Position numbers and translations under genes: made by a program. DNA of 64,000 nucleotides from Mycobacterium europaeum. Its GTDB lineage: Bacteria > Actinomycetota > Actinomycetes > Mycobacteriales > Mycobacteriaceae. Shown here piece by piece: positions 46,130 to 53,453 of the stretch. The DNA is taken from assembly GCF_002102155.1 (NCBI RefSeq), contig NZ_LQOU01000021.1:124001-188000 (forward strand). Reading direction: 5' to 3'. The notes beneath the pieces are model-generated. The model searched no databases and was not told where the DNA came from. It saw only the letters and a list, made by a program, of their open reading frames with translations. The stretch's first letter is position 1, and every line of letters begins with the position of its first letter.

Positions 46130-47149
46130 TCAGCCGGTCCGGGCGACGCGGATGAGCGGGCCGGCGCGGGCCACCAGTCTGGTGATGCCGACGTATCGTT
46201 CGCCGTCGATGATCGGCGACAGCGGCTCGCCTTCGGCTTCGATGACCATCTCGCGGCCGTTGACGTCGCGTACGCGACGGCCGTGGACCGTGCCGTTGGT
46301 GAGCGCCGCGGGAAGCTGCGTGACGATCCTCGACGGTCTGACCTCGCCGGCCTGGAAGTGCAGGGCACCGGGGCTTTCGGCCTTCGGGAAAAGCCGAAAC
46401 GGCCCGCCGATCCGCAGGTCGATGGCGCCGGCATGCAGCAGGCGGTGCGTCCTCGTCGGCACCTCCTCGCCGTCGATGACGACGCGCGCGCGCGTCGGGG
46501 CGAACAGCACGGACGCGTAGTTGGAGGCCTGCGAGCGGCCGACCTTGGTGGCGAGGTAGTCGCGGAACGAGCGGCCGATCACCTTCGCGACTTCGCCGCG
46601 GCCGTGGTCGGGCTTGCCGTAATACATGTCGTAGAACCGATTACCGACACCCCCGGCCGCCAGCCCGAAGCACAGGCGGTGGAACGCGGCGCCGTCCGCG
46701 GTTTCGCCGTCGAGTCGCAAGGTGTCCAGGCGTATCTCGGGTGGCGGCCGGTCGGCCGCCGCGGCGGCGGCCAACTCGCGGATGACGGCGTCGGGCCGCC
46801 CACGCACCCGCGCCTTGCGGGCGACGGCGTTGACGCTGCCCCCGTTGGTGGGCACGAAGGCGGGCCAGCGTGCCGGGTCGCTCTCGCAGCGCTCGATCTC
46901 GTTGATCAACCAGTGCAGCGCGCCGTCACCGCCGTCACCCACGAGGTGGGTGACCCGCGGATGGATCCGGTCCAGCGTCTTGCCGAGCTCCTCGATCGAC
47001 GCGGTCTCGTGGACCTCGCCCCACGGCCCGACGATGCGGCGCAACTCGGCGACGCGGTCGCCCCGCCCGCGTCGGTTCCGCCGCGCGAGCGGGTTGACGA
47101 TGACCCCCAGATACATCCGCCGGCGTCCAGGTGAGGTTCCGTCGGCCAT
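46130..47149 (-). CDS. Diacylglycerol/sphingosine kinase family lipid kinase
   Basis: A 339-residue DAGK-type lipid kinase. The N-terminal nucleotide block is IVNPLARRNRRGRGDR, followed by THLVGDGGDGALHWLINEI near residues 68-86 (the GGDGT-like motif, here GDGGDGALHW) and FVPTNGGSVNAVARKARV near 98-116. The C-terminal beta-domain carries VVIDGEEVPTRTHRLLHAG and a final strand set. It phosphorylates a hydroxylated lipid, substrate unknown. ATG at 47149 preferred; a GTG at 47158 would add three residues. Divergent from the SDR gene. Confidence 0.83.
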   Translation of the reverse strand: MADGTSPGRRRMYLGVIVNPLARRNRRGRGDRVAELRRIVGPWGEVHETASIEELGKTLDRIHPRVTHLVGDGGDGALHWLINEIERCESDPARWPAFVPTNGGSVNAVARKARVRGRPDAVIRELAAAAAADRPPPEIRLDTLRLDGETADGAAFHRLCFGLAAGGVGNRFYDMYYGKPDHGRGEVAKVIGRSFRDYLATKVGRSQASNYASVLFAPTRARVVIDGEEVPTRTHRLLHAGAIDLRIGGPFRLFPKAESPGALHFQAGEVRPSRIVTQLPAALTNGTVHGRRVRDVNGREMVIEAEGEPLSPIIDGERYVGITRLVARAGPLIRVARTG

Positions 47150-47208
47150 CCCACGCACGATACCTGCGGCGTTCGGATGGGCGGGATCACCTGGTTAGGG
47201 TGGGCTGC

Positions 47209-48096
47209 ATGCCTGGTTGGACCGCAGCGCAGCTGCCTTCGTTCGCCGGACGCACCGTGGTGATCACCGGGGCCAACGCCGGCCTGGGGGAGGTCACCGC
47301 CCGCCAGCTCGCCCGGGTGGGTGCCCGCGTCGTGTTGGCGGTGCGCAACACCGAGAAGGGCAAGGCCGCCGCGGAGCGGATGACCGGCGACGTCGAGGTG
47401 CGCCAGCTCGACCTGCAGGACCTGGGCTCGGTGCGGCGCTTCGCCGACGAGCTGGGCACGGTCGACGTGCTGGTCAACAACGCCGGCATCATGGCCACCA
47501 AGCACGCGGTGACCGCCGACGGCTTCGAGGGCCAGATCGGCACCAACCACCTCGGGCACTTCGCGTTGACCAACCTGCTGCTGCCCAAGCTCACCGACCG
47601 GGTGGTGACGGTGTCGTCGCTGATGCACCACTTCGGCTACATCAGCCTGCGCGACCTGAACTGGCGATCCCGCCCGTACTCGGCGTGGCTGGCCTACAGC
47701 CAGTCCAAGCTGGCCAACCTGCTGTTCACCAGCGAGCTGCAGCGGCGACTGGAGGCCGCCGGTTCTCCCCTGCGCGCGCTGGCCGCCCATCCCGGCTGGT
47801 CGCACACCAACCTGCAGGGCAACTCCGGCCGCAAATGGGGCGACGCGGCGGTCCTGGCCGTCGACCGCATCGTGTCCACCGACGCCGACTTCGGGGCACG
47901 GCAGACGCTGTACGCGGCGTCGCAGGACCTGCCGGGCGACACCTTCGTCGGCCCGCGCTTCGGTCTGTACGGCCGCACGCAACCGACCTGGCGCAACTGG
48001 CCCGCCAAGCGGGCGGGCACCGCCGCGGCGCTGTGGGAGCTTTCCGAGCAGCTCACCGCCACCGCGTTCCCGCTCTCGGCGGGCGGTTTTCCGTAG
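47209..48096 (+). CDS. Short-chain dehydrogenase/reductase
   Basis: A 295-residue classical SDR. TVVITGANAGLGEVTARQLA (residues about 17-36) is the TGxxxGLG nucleotide motif, VDVLVNNAGIMA (near 86-97) the NNAG motif, and the active site SSLMHHFGYIS...YSQSKLANLLF has catalytic Tyr and Lys in YSQSK near 163-167. The final block is AGTAAALWELSEQLT. It resembles the mycobacterial retinol-dehydrogenase-like SDR family. Substrate unknown. I start at the ATG at 47209 since the frame upstream shares sequence with the opposite-strand kinase gene. Confidence 0.88.
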   Translation: MPGWTAAQLPSFAGRTVVITGANAGLGEVTARQLARVGARVVLAVRNTEKGKAAAERMTGDVEVRQLDLQDLGSVRRFADELGTVDVLVNNAGIMATKHAVTADGFEGQIGTNHLGHFALTNLLLPKLTDRVVTVSSLMHHFGYISLRDLNWRSRPYSAWLAYSQSKLANLLFTSELQRRLEAAGSPLRALAAHPGWSHTNLQGNSGRKWGDAAVLAVDRIVSTDADFGARQTLYAASQDLPGDTFVGPRFGLYGRTQPTWRNWPAKRAGTAAALWELSEQLTATAFPLSAGGFP

Positions 48097-48114
48097 CCCG
48101 ACTAGATTGGTGGC

Positions 48115-49041
48115 ATGTCAAGGGCTGATCTGGCGGCGATTCTGGCCTTGTGCGCCGCGCTGGCGTCGGCGATCGGCAACGTGGTGCGCCAGCGCTCCGC
48201 GCAGGAGGTCACCGACAAACCCGTCGGGCATCTGGCGCTGTTCGGCATGCTGTTGCGCGATACCCGTTGGTGGATGGGTGGTCTCGGAGACATCGCCAGC
48301 TACTGCCTGCTGGCCGCGGCCCTCGACAAGGGCTCGGTGCTGTTGGTGATGTCGCTGCAGGTGACCGCGCTGCTGTTTGCCCTGCCGCTCTACGCGCGGA
48401 TGAGCCGCCATCCGGTCACCCGCGGCGAGTGGACGTGGGCGGTGCTGCTGACCGTGGCGTTGGCGGTCGTCATCGCGGTCGGCCAGCCGCTGGGCGATCA
48501 GGAGCGCGCGCCGGCGCAGACCTGGCTGGTGGTGGCCCTGGTGATGGCCCCGCCGCTGTTGTTGGGACTGTTGGGCGCCCGGATCTGGTCGGACCGCCCG
48601 GTGGCGGCCGTATTGCTCGCGGCGGTTGCCGGCTCGTTGCTGGCCGCGTTCGCGGTGCTGATGAAGGGCGTCGTCGACATCCTCGAACACAACCCCGAAC
48701 AGCTGTGGACCAGACCCGAACTGTACGGCTGGGTGTTCTGCGGGGTGGCCGGCATGATCTTCCACCAATCGGCCTACCGCGCCGGCGCGCTGACCGCGTC
48801 GTTGCCGACGATCATCGCCGCCAAGCCCATCGTGGGCGCGGTGCTCGGGATCACCGTGCTGGGCGAGACGCTGGACACCCACGGCTTCGACTGGGTGGTG
48901 CTGGCGGTGGCGACGGTGTTGGTGATCGTCGCGACGGTGGGCCTCGCCCGCGGCGAGGCCGCGACGGTGTCGGCGGGCGCGGGACGCGACGCCAGATTCG
49001 CCGACGAACCGAAAGCGTCTCCGCAACGCTTGAGCCGGTAG
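48115..49041 (+). CDS. DMT/EamA-type ten-helix membrane transporter
   Basis: A 308-residue protein with about nine or ten transmembrane helices, beginning MSRADLAAILALCAALASAIGNVVRQRSAQ, the usual EamA start with a basic RxRxAQ pair in helix 1. The second half (AGMIFHQSAYRAGALTASLPTI and KPIVGAVLGITVLGETLDT) repeats the EamA module. It exports or imports an unknown small metabolite. The P450 gene starts 3 bp after its stop, so they are probably co-transcribed. Confidence 0.84.
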   Translation: MSRADLAAILALCAALASAIGNVVRQRSAQEVTDKPVGHLALFGMLLRDTRWWMGGLGDIASYCLLAAALDKGSVLLVMSLQVTALLFALPLYARMSRHPVTRGEWTWAVLLTVALAVVIAVGQPLGDQERAPAQTWLVVALVMAPPLLLGLLGARIWSDRPVAAVLLAAVAGSLLAAFAVLMKGVVDILEHNPEQLWTRPELYGWVFCGVAGMIFHQSAYRAGALTASLPTIIAAKPIVGAVLGITVLGETLDTHGFDWVVLAVATVLVIVATVGLARGEAATVSAGAGRDARFADEPKASPQRLSR

Positions 49042-49043
49042 CG

Positions 49044-50261
49044 ATGGCCGGTACCGACTGCCCCGCAGTCCAACTGCCGTTGCCGCGCCCTAACGTCTTG
49101 GCCCTCGCGCCGCAATACCATGCGCTTCGCCGCGACGCGCCGCTCACCAGGGTTTTGACGCCGACGGGTCAGCCGGCGTGGCTGGTGACTGCCTACCACG
49201 AGGCCCGGGAGATATTCGCCGACGCGACGCGATTCGGTGTTCATGCCCCTCTGGATCCAGAGTTCTTGGGAGACAACGCCTTCGAACGCGAAATGGCGAG
49301 AACGATCACGAACTACGAAGGTCAAATAGCCAGATTGCGCAAGCTGATGTTGCCGTGGTTTGCGCCGAAGCGGCTCAAGCTCTTGAGTGGCCAGATCCAG
49401 GAGTTGATCGACGGCTGCTTCGACGAGATGGCCGCCGCGCACGACCGAAACCCCGACCACACCGTGAACTTTCATGACCTGGTGGGATTCCGACTGCCGG
49501 GCCAGGTGATCTGCGCCCTGCTCGGGGTACCCGATGCCGACCGCGACTACGTGATCGGTCTGTCTTGCCGCCTGGGCAGCACCGCCGATCCGGCCGACAA
49601 GATGGCCGCGATCGCCGAACTCAGGCAATGCGTGGCACGCTTGCTCGCGCTCAAGCGGCACGCCCGGGGCGAAGACATCTTCTCGTATCTGTTGGCCGCT
49701 CAGGACGCCGATCCCCATCAGTTCTCCGATTCCGACCTGAATTACTTCGCGATGGGTCTGGTCTCTCCAGGTCATGAGACCGTCGTGGCCCGAATGGATT
49801 TCGCCGTGCTCTACTTGTTGACTGAGCCGAGCCGGCGCGATTGGCTTTTGGCCGACGTCGCCGCACGGTTGGACAAGACCGTCGAGGAAATCCTGCGGAT
49901 GACCTCGCCCCACCACACGGGCCGGCCGCGGTACGCGCTCGAGGACGTCGAGATCGGCGGTGTGACCGTCGGCCACGGGGATCTGGTGATCGTCTCCGAA
50001 GGCGCGGCCAACCGTGACCCGTCCGTGTTCGACGACCCCGACGTGTTCAACCCCGACCGAACGCCCAACAGCCATATCGCCTTCGGTCATGGGCCGCATT
50101 ACTGCATCGGGCAGAACCTCGCGCGCATCGAGCTGCGGATGATGGTCAGGTCGCTGTTCCAGCGGTTCCCGGACATACGCCTGGCCGTCGACGTCGAGGA
50201 TCTCGAGATCATCACCGACCGCATCGACGGCGGTGTCGCGGCCGTTCCGGTCACCTGGTGA
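49044..50261 (+). CDS. Cytochrome P450 with atypical I-helix
   Basis: A 405-residue P450. Heme loop FGHGPHYCIGQNLARIEL is intact, ExxR is EEILR, and the C-terminal region fits the family. The I-helix reads LVSPGHETVVARM: it keeps the Glu-Thr pair, but the expected small residue before Gly is Pro and the second Thr is Val. An unusual C-helix region (YEGQIARLRKLMLPWFAPKRL) replaces the common H-x-x-x-R. It lies 18 bp before the tRNA remnant that opens the genomic island, so it is the last chromosomal gene on this side. Family not assigned. Confidence 0.86.
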   Translation: MAGTDCPAVQLPLPRPNVLALAPQYHALRRDAPLTRVLTPTGQPAWLVTAYHEAREIFADATRFGVHAPLDPEFLGDNAFEREMARTITNYEGQIARLRKLMLPWFAPKRLKLLSGQIQELIDGCFDEMAAAHDRNPDHTVNFHDLVGFRLPGQVICALLGVPDADRDYVIGLSCRLGSTADPADKMAAIAELRQCVARLLALKRHARGEDIFSYLLAAQDADPHQFSDSDLNYFAMGLVSPGHETVVARMDFAVLYLLTEPSRRDWLLADVAARLDKTVEEILRMTSPHHTGRPRYALEDVEIGGVTVGHGDLVIVSEGAANRDPSVFDDPDVFNPDRTPNSHIAFGHGPHYCIGQNLARIELRMMVRSLFQRFPDIRLAVDVEDLEIITDRIDGGVAAVPVTW

Positions 50262-50279
50262 CTGGCAGCCGCGAGCTTG

Positions 50280-50331
50280 TGGTGGCAGGTACAGGATTCG
50301 AACCTGTGAAGCTTTCGCGACGGATTGACAG
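50280..50331 (-). tRNA. 3' half of a tRNA (tRNA-Tyr-like), truncated: probable att site
   Basis: Read on the minus strand, this gives an anticodon-stem 3' side (ATCCGT), a long variable arm (CGCGAAAGCTTC), a T-arm ACAGG-TTCGAAT-CCTGT, acceptor ACCTGCC, discriminator A and encoded CCA (50280-50282). The long variable arm points to a class II tRNA, most like mycobacterial tRNA-Tyr. Where the anticodon would be, the sequence shows GTC for GTA and then stops matching; the D-arm and 5' acceptor are missing. This is the footprint of an integrase that recombines within a tRNA gene. Confidence 0.65.
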
Positions 50332-50394
50332 ATCGTGCACACTCGCTGATGGCGTGTGGTCTCAAGCGGCAACAACGGAGGAGTCCACCCCGCG

Positions 50395-51078
50395 ATGCAG
50401 GAGCTGACGGCAGTTCAGGCGCGGGCTTATGACACGTGGTTCGACACGCCCTGGGGAGCCCACGCGTGGGCGGTGGAATTGGCCGCGGTCGACGATGCCC
50501 TCCCCCGATGCCGGGACCAGATCGCGATCGAAGTCGGATGCGGCACGGGCCGACTCGTCGCCCACCTGGCTGCTGAAGGTTCACGCGTGCTGGGGGTCGA
50601 CCTATCGGCGGGGATGTTCACGGTCGCTGCCGGCCGCGCCCCTGGTCGACTCGTGCGCGCCGATGCACGCCGACTGCCGCTGCCGGACGCCATCGCTGAC
50701 GCCGCAATCACCATCGCCACACTGGAATTCGCCGATGCGGCCGCCGTGCTGGCCGAACTGGCACGCATCACCGGCCCCGGCAGCCGCATCATCGCCCTTG
50801 CCCTCAACCCCACCAGCCTGTGGGGCCTGCTTGACCGGCCCACCCACCGACCCCCCTTCTCGACGGCCACCTACCTGACCCGCCGCCAGCTGCGGCGCCT
50901 AGGCCGCCGCCACGGCGCGGCGCGGGTGCGCGGCCGGCTGTTCACCGCGGCGCACCCCAAGTTCCTGCACCACCTCGAGCCGTTGGCCACACTGCTCGGG
51001 CACGCCGCACCCTGGCTGGGCGCCGTGCAGGTCCTCACCATCGACACGCCTCCTGGGCCCCGCACCGATCTACGGTGA
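50395..51078 (+). CDS. Class I SAM-dependent methyltransferase (UbiE/MenG-like fold)
   Basis: A 227-residue methyltransferase. SAM motif I is IAIEVGCGTGRLVAHLAAEG near residues 44-63, motif II VLGVDLSAGMFTVA, the acidic RLVRADARRLPLPDAIADAA near 94-113 and the post-motif AVLAELARITGPGSRIIAL. The C-terminal ~60 residues are a variable cap. ATG 50395 has GGAGGAG 10 bp upstream. Substrate unknown. It lies just inside the tRNA remnant. Confidence 0.8.
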   Translation: MQELTAVQARAYDTWFDTPWGAHAWAVELAAVDDALPRCRDQIAIEVGCGTGRLVAHLAAEGSRVLGVDLSAGMFTVAAGRAPGRLVRADARRLPLPDAIADAAITIATLEFADAAAVLAELARITGPGSRIIALALNPTSLWGLLDRPTHRPPFSTATYLTRRQLRRLGRRHGAARVRGRLFTAAHPKFLHHLEPLATLLGHAAPWLGAVQVLTIDTPPGPRTDLR

Positions 51079-51262
51079 AGACCGAGAACAGGGGTGTTTG
51101 CCTCCACGACAATCGCCATGAACTCGTGGCGCGGTGCATGAGCGAGAACCCAGTGCGAAGACACTGCGCAGGCGTAAGCTGCCCACGTGGCGGGTTTTGC
51201 CCTCGCCGCAACGACGACCCGCCGAACCCGACAGGACGAAAGTCGACACCAAAGGGGGTCGC

Positions 51263-51409
51263 ATGCCGCGAAGCGTCGGAGAACGATACGAGTGCGACCA
51301 GTGTGGAGCGGTGCTGGTTTACGAAAAGCCATGCCCATGCTCGCCCGAGATGGAGCATGCGGAGATCTGCTGCGACAAGCAGATGAAACAAATGGCACAG
51401 GAGAAGTAA
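51263..51409 (+). CDS. Small Cys-rich zinc-ribbon/desulfoferrodoxin-like protein
   Basis: A 48-residue protein with MPRSVGERYECDQCGAVLVY and then CPCSPEMEHAEICCDKQM: seven Cys in CxxC, CxC and CC groups, as in rubredoxin-like/desulfoferrodoxin N-terminal mini-domains. A GGGGG stands 5 bp before the ATG. I recall related ~45-residue mycobacterial proteins but no defined function; metal or iron binding is likely. Confidence 0.65.
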   Translation: MPRSVGERYECDQCGAVLVYEKPCPCSPEMEHAEICCDKQMKQMAQEK

Positions 51410-51520
51410 GTCCGGCCCTGCGCTTCGTGAACACGATCTCGGCTCCGCAGTCCTTGCCGCGCGGCCGCTCGCCTGGATGTGCGCCAGACCTTTTCGCCAG
51501 GCCCTGCCTTGGTCGCGCCG

Positions 51521-51613
51521 ATGTCGGATGATGGCGAACCAGTCCTGAAGGTCTGCGACCTGAAGGTGACACTCGAAGGGCAGGCGGTCCTGGCGAAGGT
51601 TAGATGCTGCTAA
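51521..51613 (+). pseudogene. Truncated ABC-transporter ATPase 5' end
   Basis: Thirty codons, MSDDGEPVLKVCDLKVTLEG then QAVLAKV, then RCC and a TAA. This is how ABC ATPase subunits begin (DLxVxLEGQxVL-V before the Walker A, normally about 15 residues later), and it is cut just before the expected SF-x-V segment. The break is at about 51600 and the serine recombinase starts at 51623, so insertion of the element probably separated the gene from the rest of its sequence. Confidence 0.5.
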
Positions 51614-51622
51614 TATACCCCC

Positions 51623-53062
51623 ATGGCGAAGATGAAATCCGCTGGTCAGCGGGCTGGGGTGCGGTCGGCGGCGATTTACGCGCGTATCTCGGCTGATGTG
51701 GAGGGCACCGGGTTGGGGGTGGCGCGGCAGTTGGAGGATTGCCGCAAGCTGTCTGCTGACCGCGGTTGGCCGGTTGGCGATGAGTATGTCGATAACGATG
51801 TGTCGGCGTTCTCGGGCAAGCCGCGTCGGCAGTATGCGCGGATGCTGGCCGATCTGGCATCAGGGGCGCGGGATGCGGTGATCGTCTACAACTTGGACCG
51901 GTTGCATCGCCGACCGGTGGAGTTGGAAGAGTTTGTCGCTTTGTGTGAGTCGGTGGGTGTGCGAGACGTGGCTACCGTGACCGCCGATATTGACCTGGGT
52001 AACGATGACGGGTTGTTCATGGCCCGGATTTTCGCCGCGTTCGCCGCCAAGGAGTCCGGGCGCAAGTCCGCACGTATTCGCCGCAAGATGTTGCAGAACG
52101 CCGAACAGGGACTACCGCACGGCTCGGTGCGCCCGTTCGGCTACGAGGACGACAAGATCACGCTGCGGACGTCGGAGGCGGCGGTGGTGCGTGAGATGGT
52201 GGACCGCTACTTGGCGGGCCAGTCGTTGTTGTCGTTGACGGTGTGGCTCAACGACTCCGGCGTTTCCCCGGCGGTGGCCAAGTCGTGGCAGACCTCGGCG
52301 GTGCGCCAGATCCTGTGCTCGGGCCGTATCGCCGGGCTGCGGGAGCATCGTGGTGAGGTGATCGGGCCTGCGAAATGGCCGGCGATCATTACGCCGGCGG
52401 AGCGGGACCGGATCTTGGCGCGTATCGCGGCGCGGTCGGTGACCAAGACGCGGGCGGCGCGCACATATGTGTTGTCAGGGATGCTGCGGTGTGGGCGTTG
52501 CGGTAATCGGCTGTATTCGCAAGCCCGGCACAGTAATCCCGATCATCGGGTGCGCCGCTATGTTTGTCTGAAAGGACCCGATCATGGCGGCTGTGGTCGG
52601 CTGACGGTGGTCGCCGAACCGGTTGAGGCTTTGTTGACTGATGCGGTGTTGACCCGCCTGGATTCTCGGGATCTGGCGAAGGTGTTGGCCGGCAAAGCCA
52701 GCCCTAATCATGATGTGGCTGCGTTGGCGGCGGCCGTGGAGGCCGATCAAACGCGCCTCGATGAGCTGGCCGGTTTGTATGCCGACGGCGCGATCAGCGC
52801 GCGGGAGTGGATCGCGGCCCGCGACCCGATCACCAGCCGCATCCAGCAGGCCAGGCGTGACATCGCTGAGGCCACCGATACCAGTGAGGTTTATGAGTTG
52901 GCGGGCACCGGCGGGGCGTTGCGCGGCCAATGGCCGGACCTCGACGTGGAACGCCAGCGGAGCATCGTCAAATCGATCCTGGATCACGCGGTGATCGCAC
53001 CGGGCACCCCCGGTTCCCGCAGTCTCGACATTAACCGCGTGCAACCCCATTGGCGCATCTAG
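51623..53062 (+). CDS. Large serine recombinase (phiRv1-integrase-like)
   Basis: A 479-residue site-specific recombinase. Residues about 15-155 are the resolvase catalytic domain with the nucleophile in AIYARISADVEG (Ser23) and the LDRLHRRPVELEEF helix; about 165-270 is the recombinase domain (GFGYEDDK-like PFGYEDDK, VREMVDRYLAGQS); about 285-335 is a zinc ribbon (LRCGRCGNRL, CLKGPDHGGCG), and a coiled-coil/helical end follows. Length and the closing RVQPHWRI strongly recall the integrase of prophage phiRv1. It is oriented away from the truncated ABC-ATPase, as expected for an element's int gene beside its attL. Confidence 0.93.
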   Translation: MAKMKSAGQRAGVRSAAIYARISADVEGTGLGVARQLEDCRKLSADRGWPVGDEYVDNDVSAFSGKPRRQYARMLADLASGARDAVIVYNLDRLHRRPVELEEFVALCESVGVRDVATVTADIDLGNDDGLFMARIFAAFAAKESGRKSARIRRKMLQNAEQGLPHGSVRPFGYEDDKITLRTSEAAVVREMVDRYLAGQSLLSLTVWLNDSGVSPAVAKSWQTSAVRQILCSGRIAGLREHRGEVIGPAKWPAIITPAERDRILARIAARSVTKTRAARTYVLSGMLRCGRCGNRLYSQARHSNPDHRVRRYVCLKGPDHGGCGRLTVVAEPVEALLTDAVLTRLDSRDLAKVLAGKASPNHDVAALAAAVEADQTRLDELAGLYADGAISAREWIAARDPITSRIQQARRDIAEATDTSEVYELAGTGGALRGQWPDLDVERQRSIVKSILDHAVIAPGTPGSRSLDINRVQPHWRI

Positions 53063-53103
53063 GTTTTCGGCGTCGCGGATGCTCCCTGGCGAGTGCCGAG
53101 TGT

Positions 53104-53188
53104 GTGTCTGGGCTGGTGGGCCGTCAAGGCCAAAGCCGCACGCGGTCGAAGCCAGCTTCGAGCCTGGACGGCCCACCAGCCCAGACAC
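53104..53188. repeat. 22-bp perfect inverted repeat between int and rep genes
   Basis: GTGTCTGGGCTGGTGGGCC followed by GTC (53104-53125) is exactly complementary to 53167-53188. The 41-bp loop itself contains shorter inverted segments. The convergent recombinase and rep genes on both sides make a bidirectional terminator the simple reading; a replication origin is another. Confidence 0.75.
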
Positions 53189-53279
53189 CAGGAATGCTCT
53201 TATCGCCGGGAAGGGTTGTGTTGAAATAACTTTCGTCGTCTATCCGGTTGGCCGGTGACGGTACGGTGCCTTTGCGTGC

Positions 53280-53453
53280 TCAGCGCAGGAGGGTTGCGAT
53301 GGCAGCCAGGGTGGTGGGGTCGGTGACGGTGACGGATAGGGCTTGGCGTTCACATGAGGCGGTCAGCCAGGCTATGAACTCCGGGCGCTCGTGCAGCGGG
53401 ACCGCGCCGGCATCGTGGTTGTTGGCGGCGCCGCCCGCGGGCGTCGTGGCCAT
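53280..53453 (-). CDS. 57-residue protein coupled to the Rep gene
   Basis: A small minus-strand frame, MATTPAGGAANNHDAGAVPL through TDPTTLAAIATLLR, whose ATG overlaps the Rep stop (TGATG). The position, directly behind rep and ahead of int, is where actinobacterial integrative elements keep a small Xis or accessory protein, but no helix-turn-helix is apparent. Function unknown. Confidence 0.55.
   Translation of the reverse strand: MATTPAGGAANNHDAGAVPLHERPEFIAWLTASCERQALSVTVTDPTTLAAIATLLR

Noticed and set aside
49044..50261. Reading the atypical P450 as non-functional
   Set aside because: The heme cysteine loop, ExxR and Glu-Thr of the I-helix are present, so it is better kept as a divergent functional P450.
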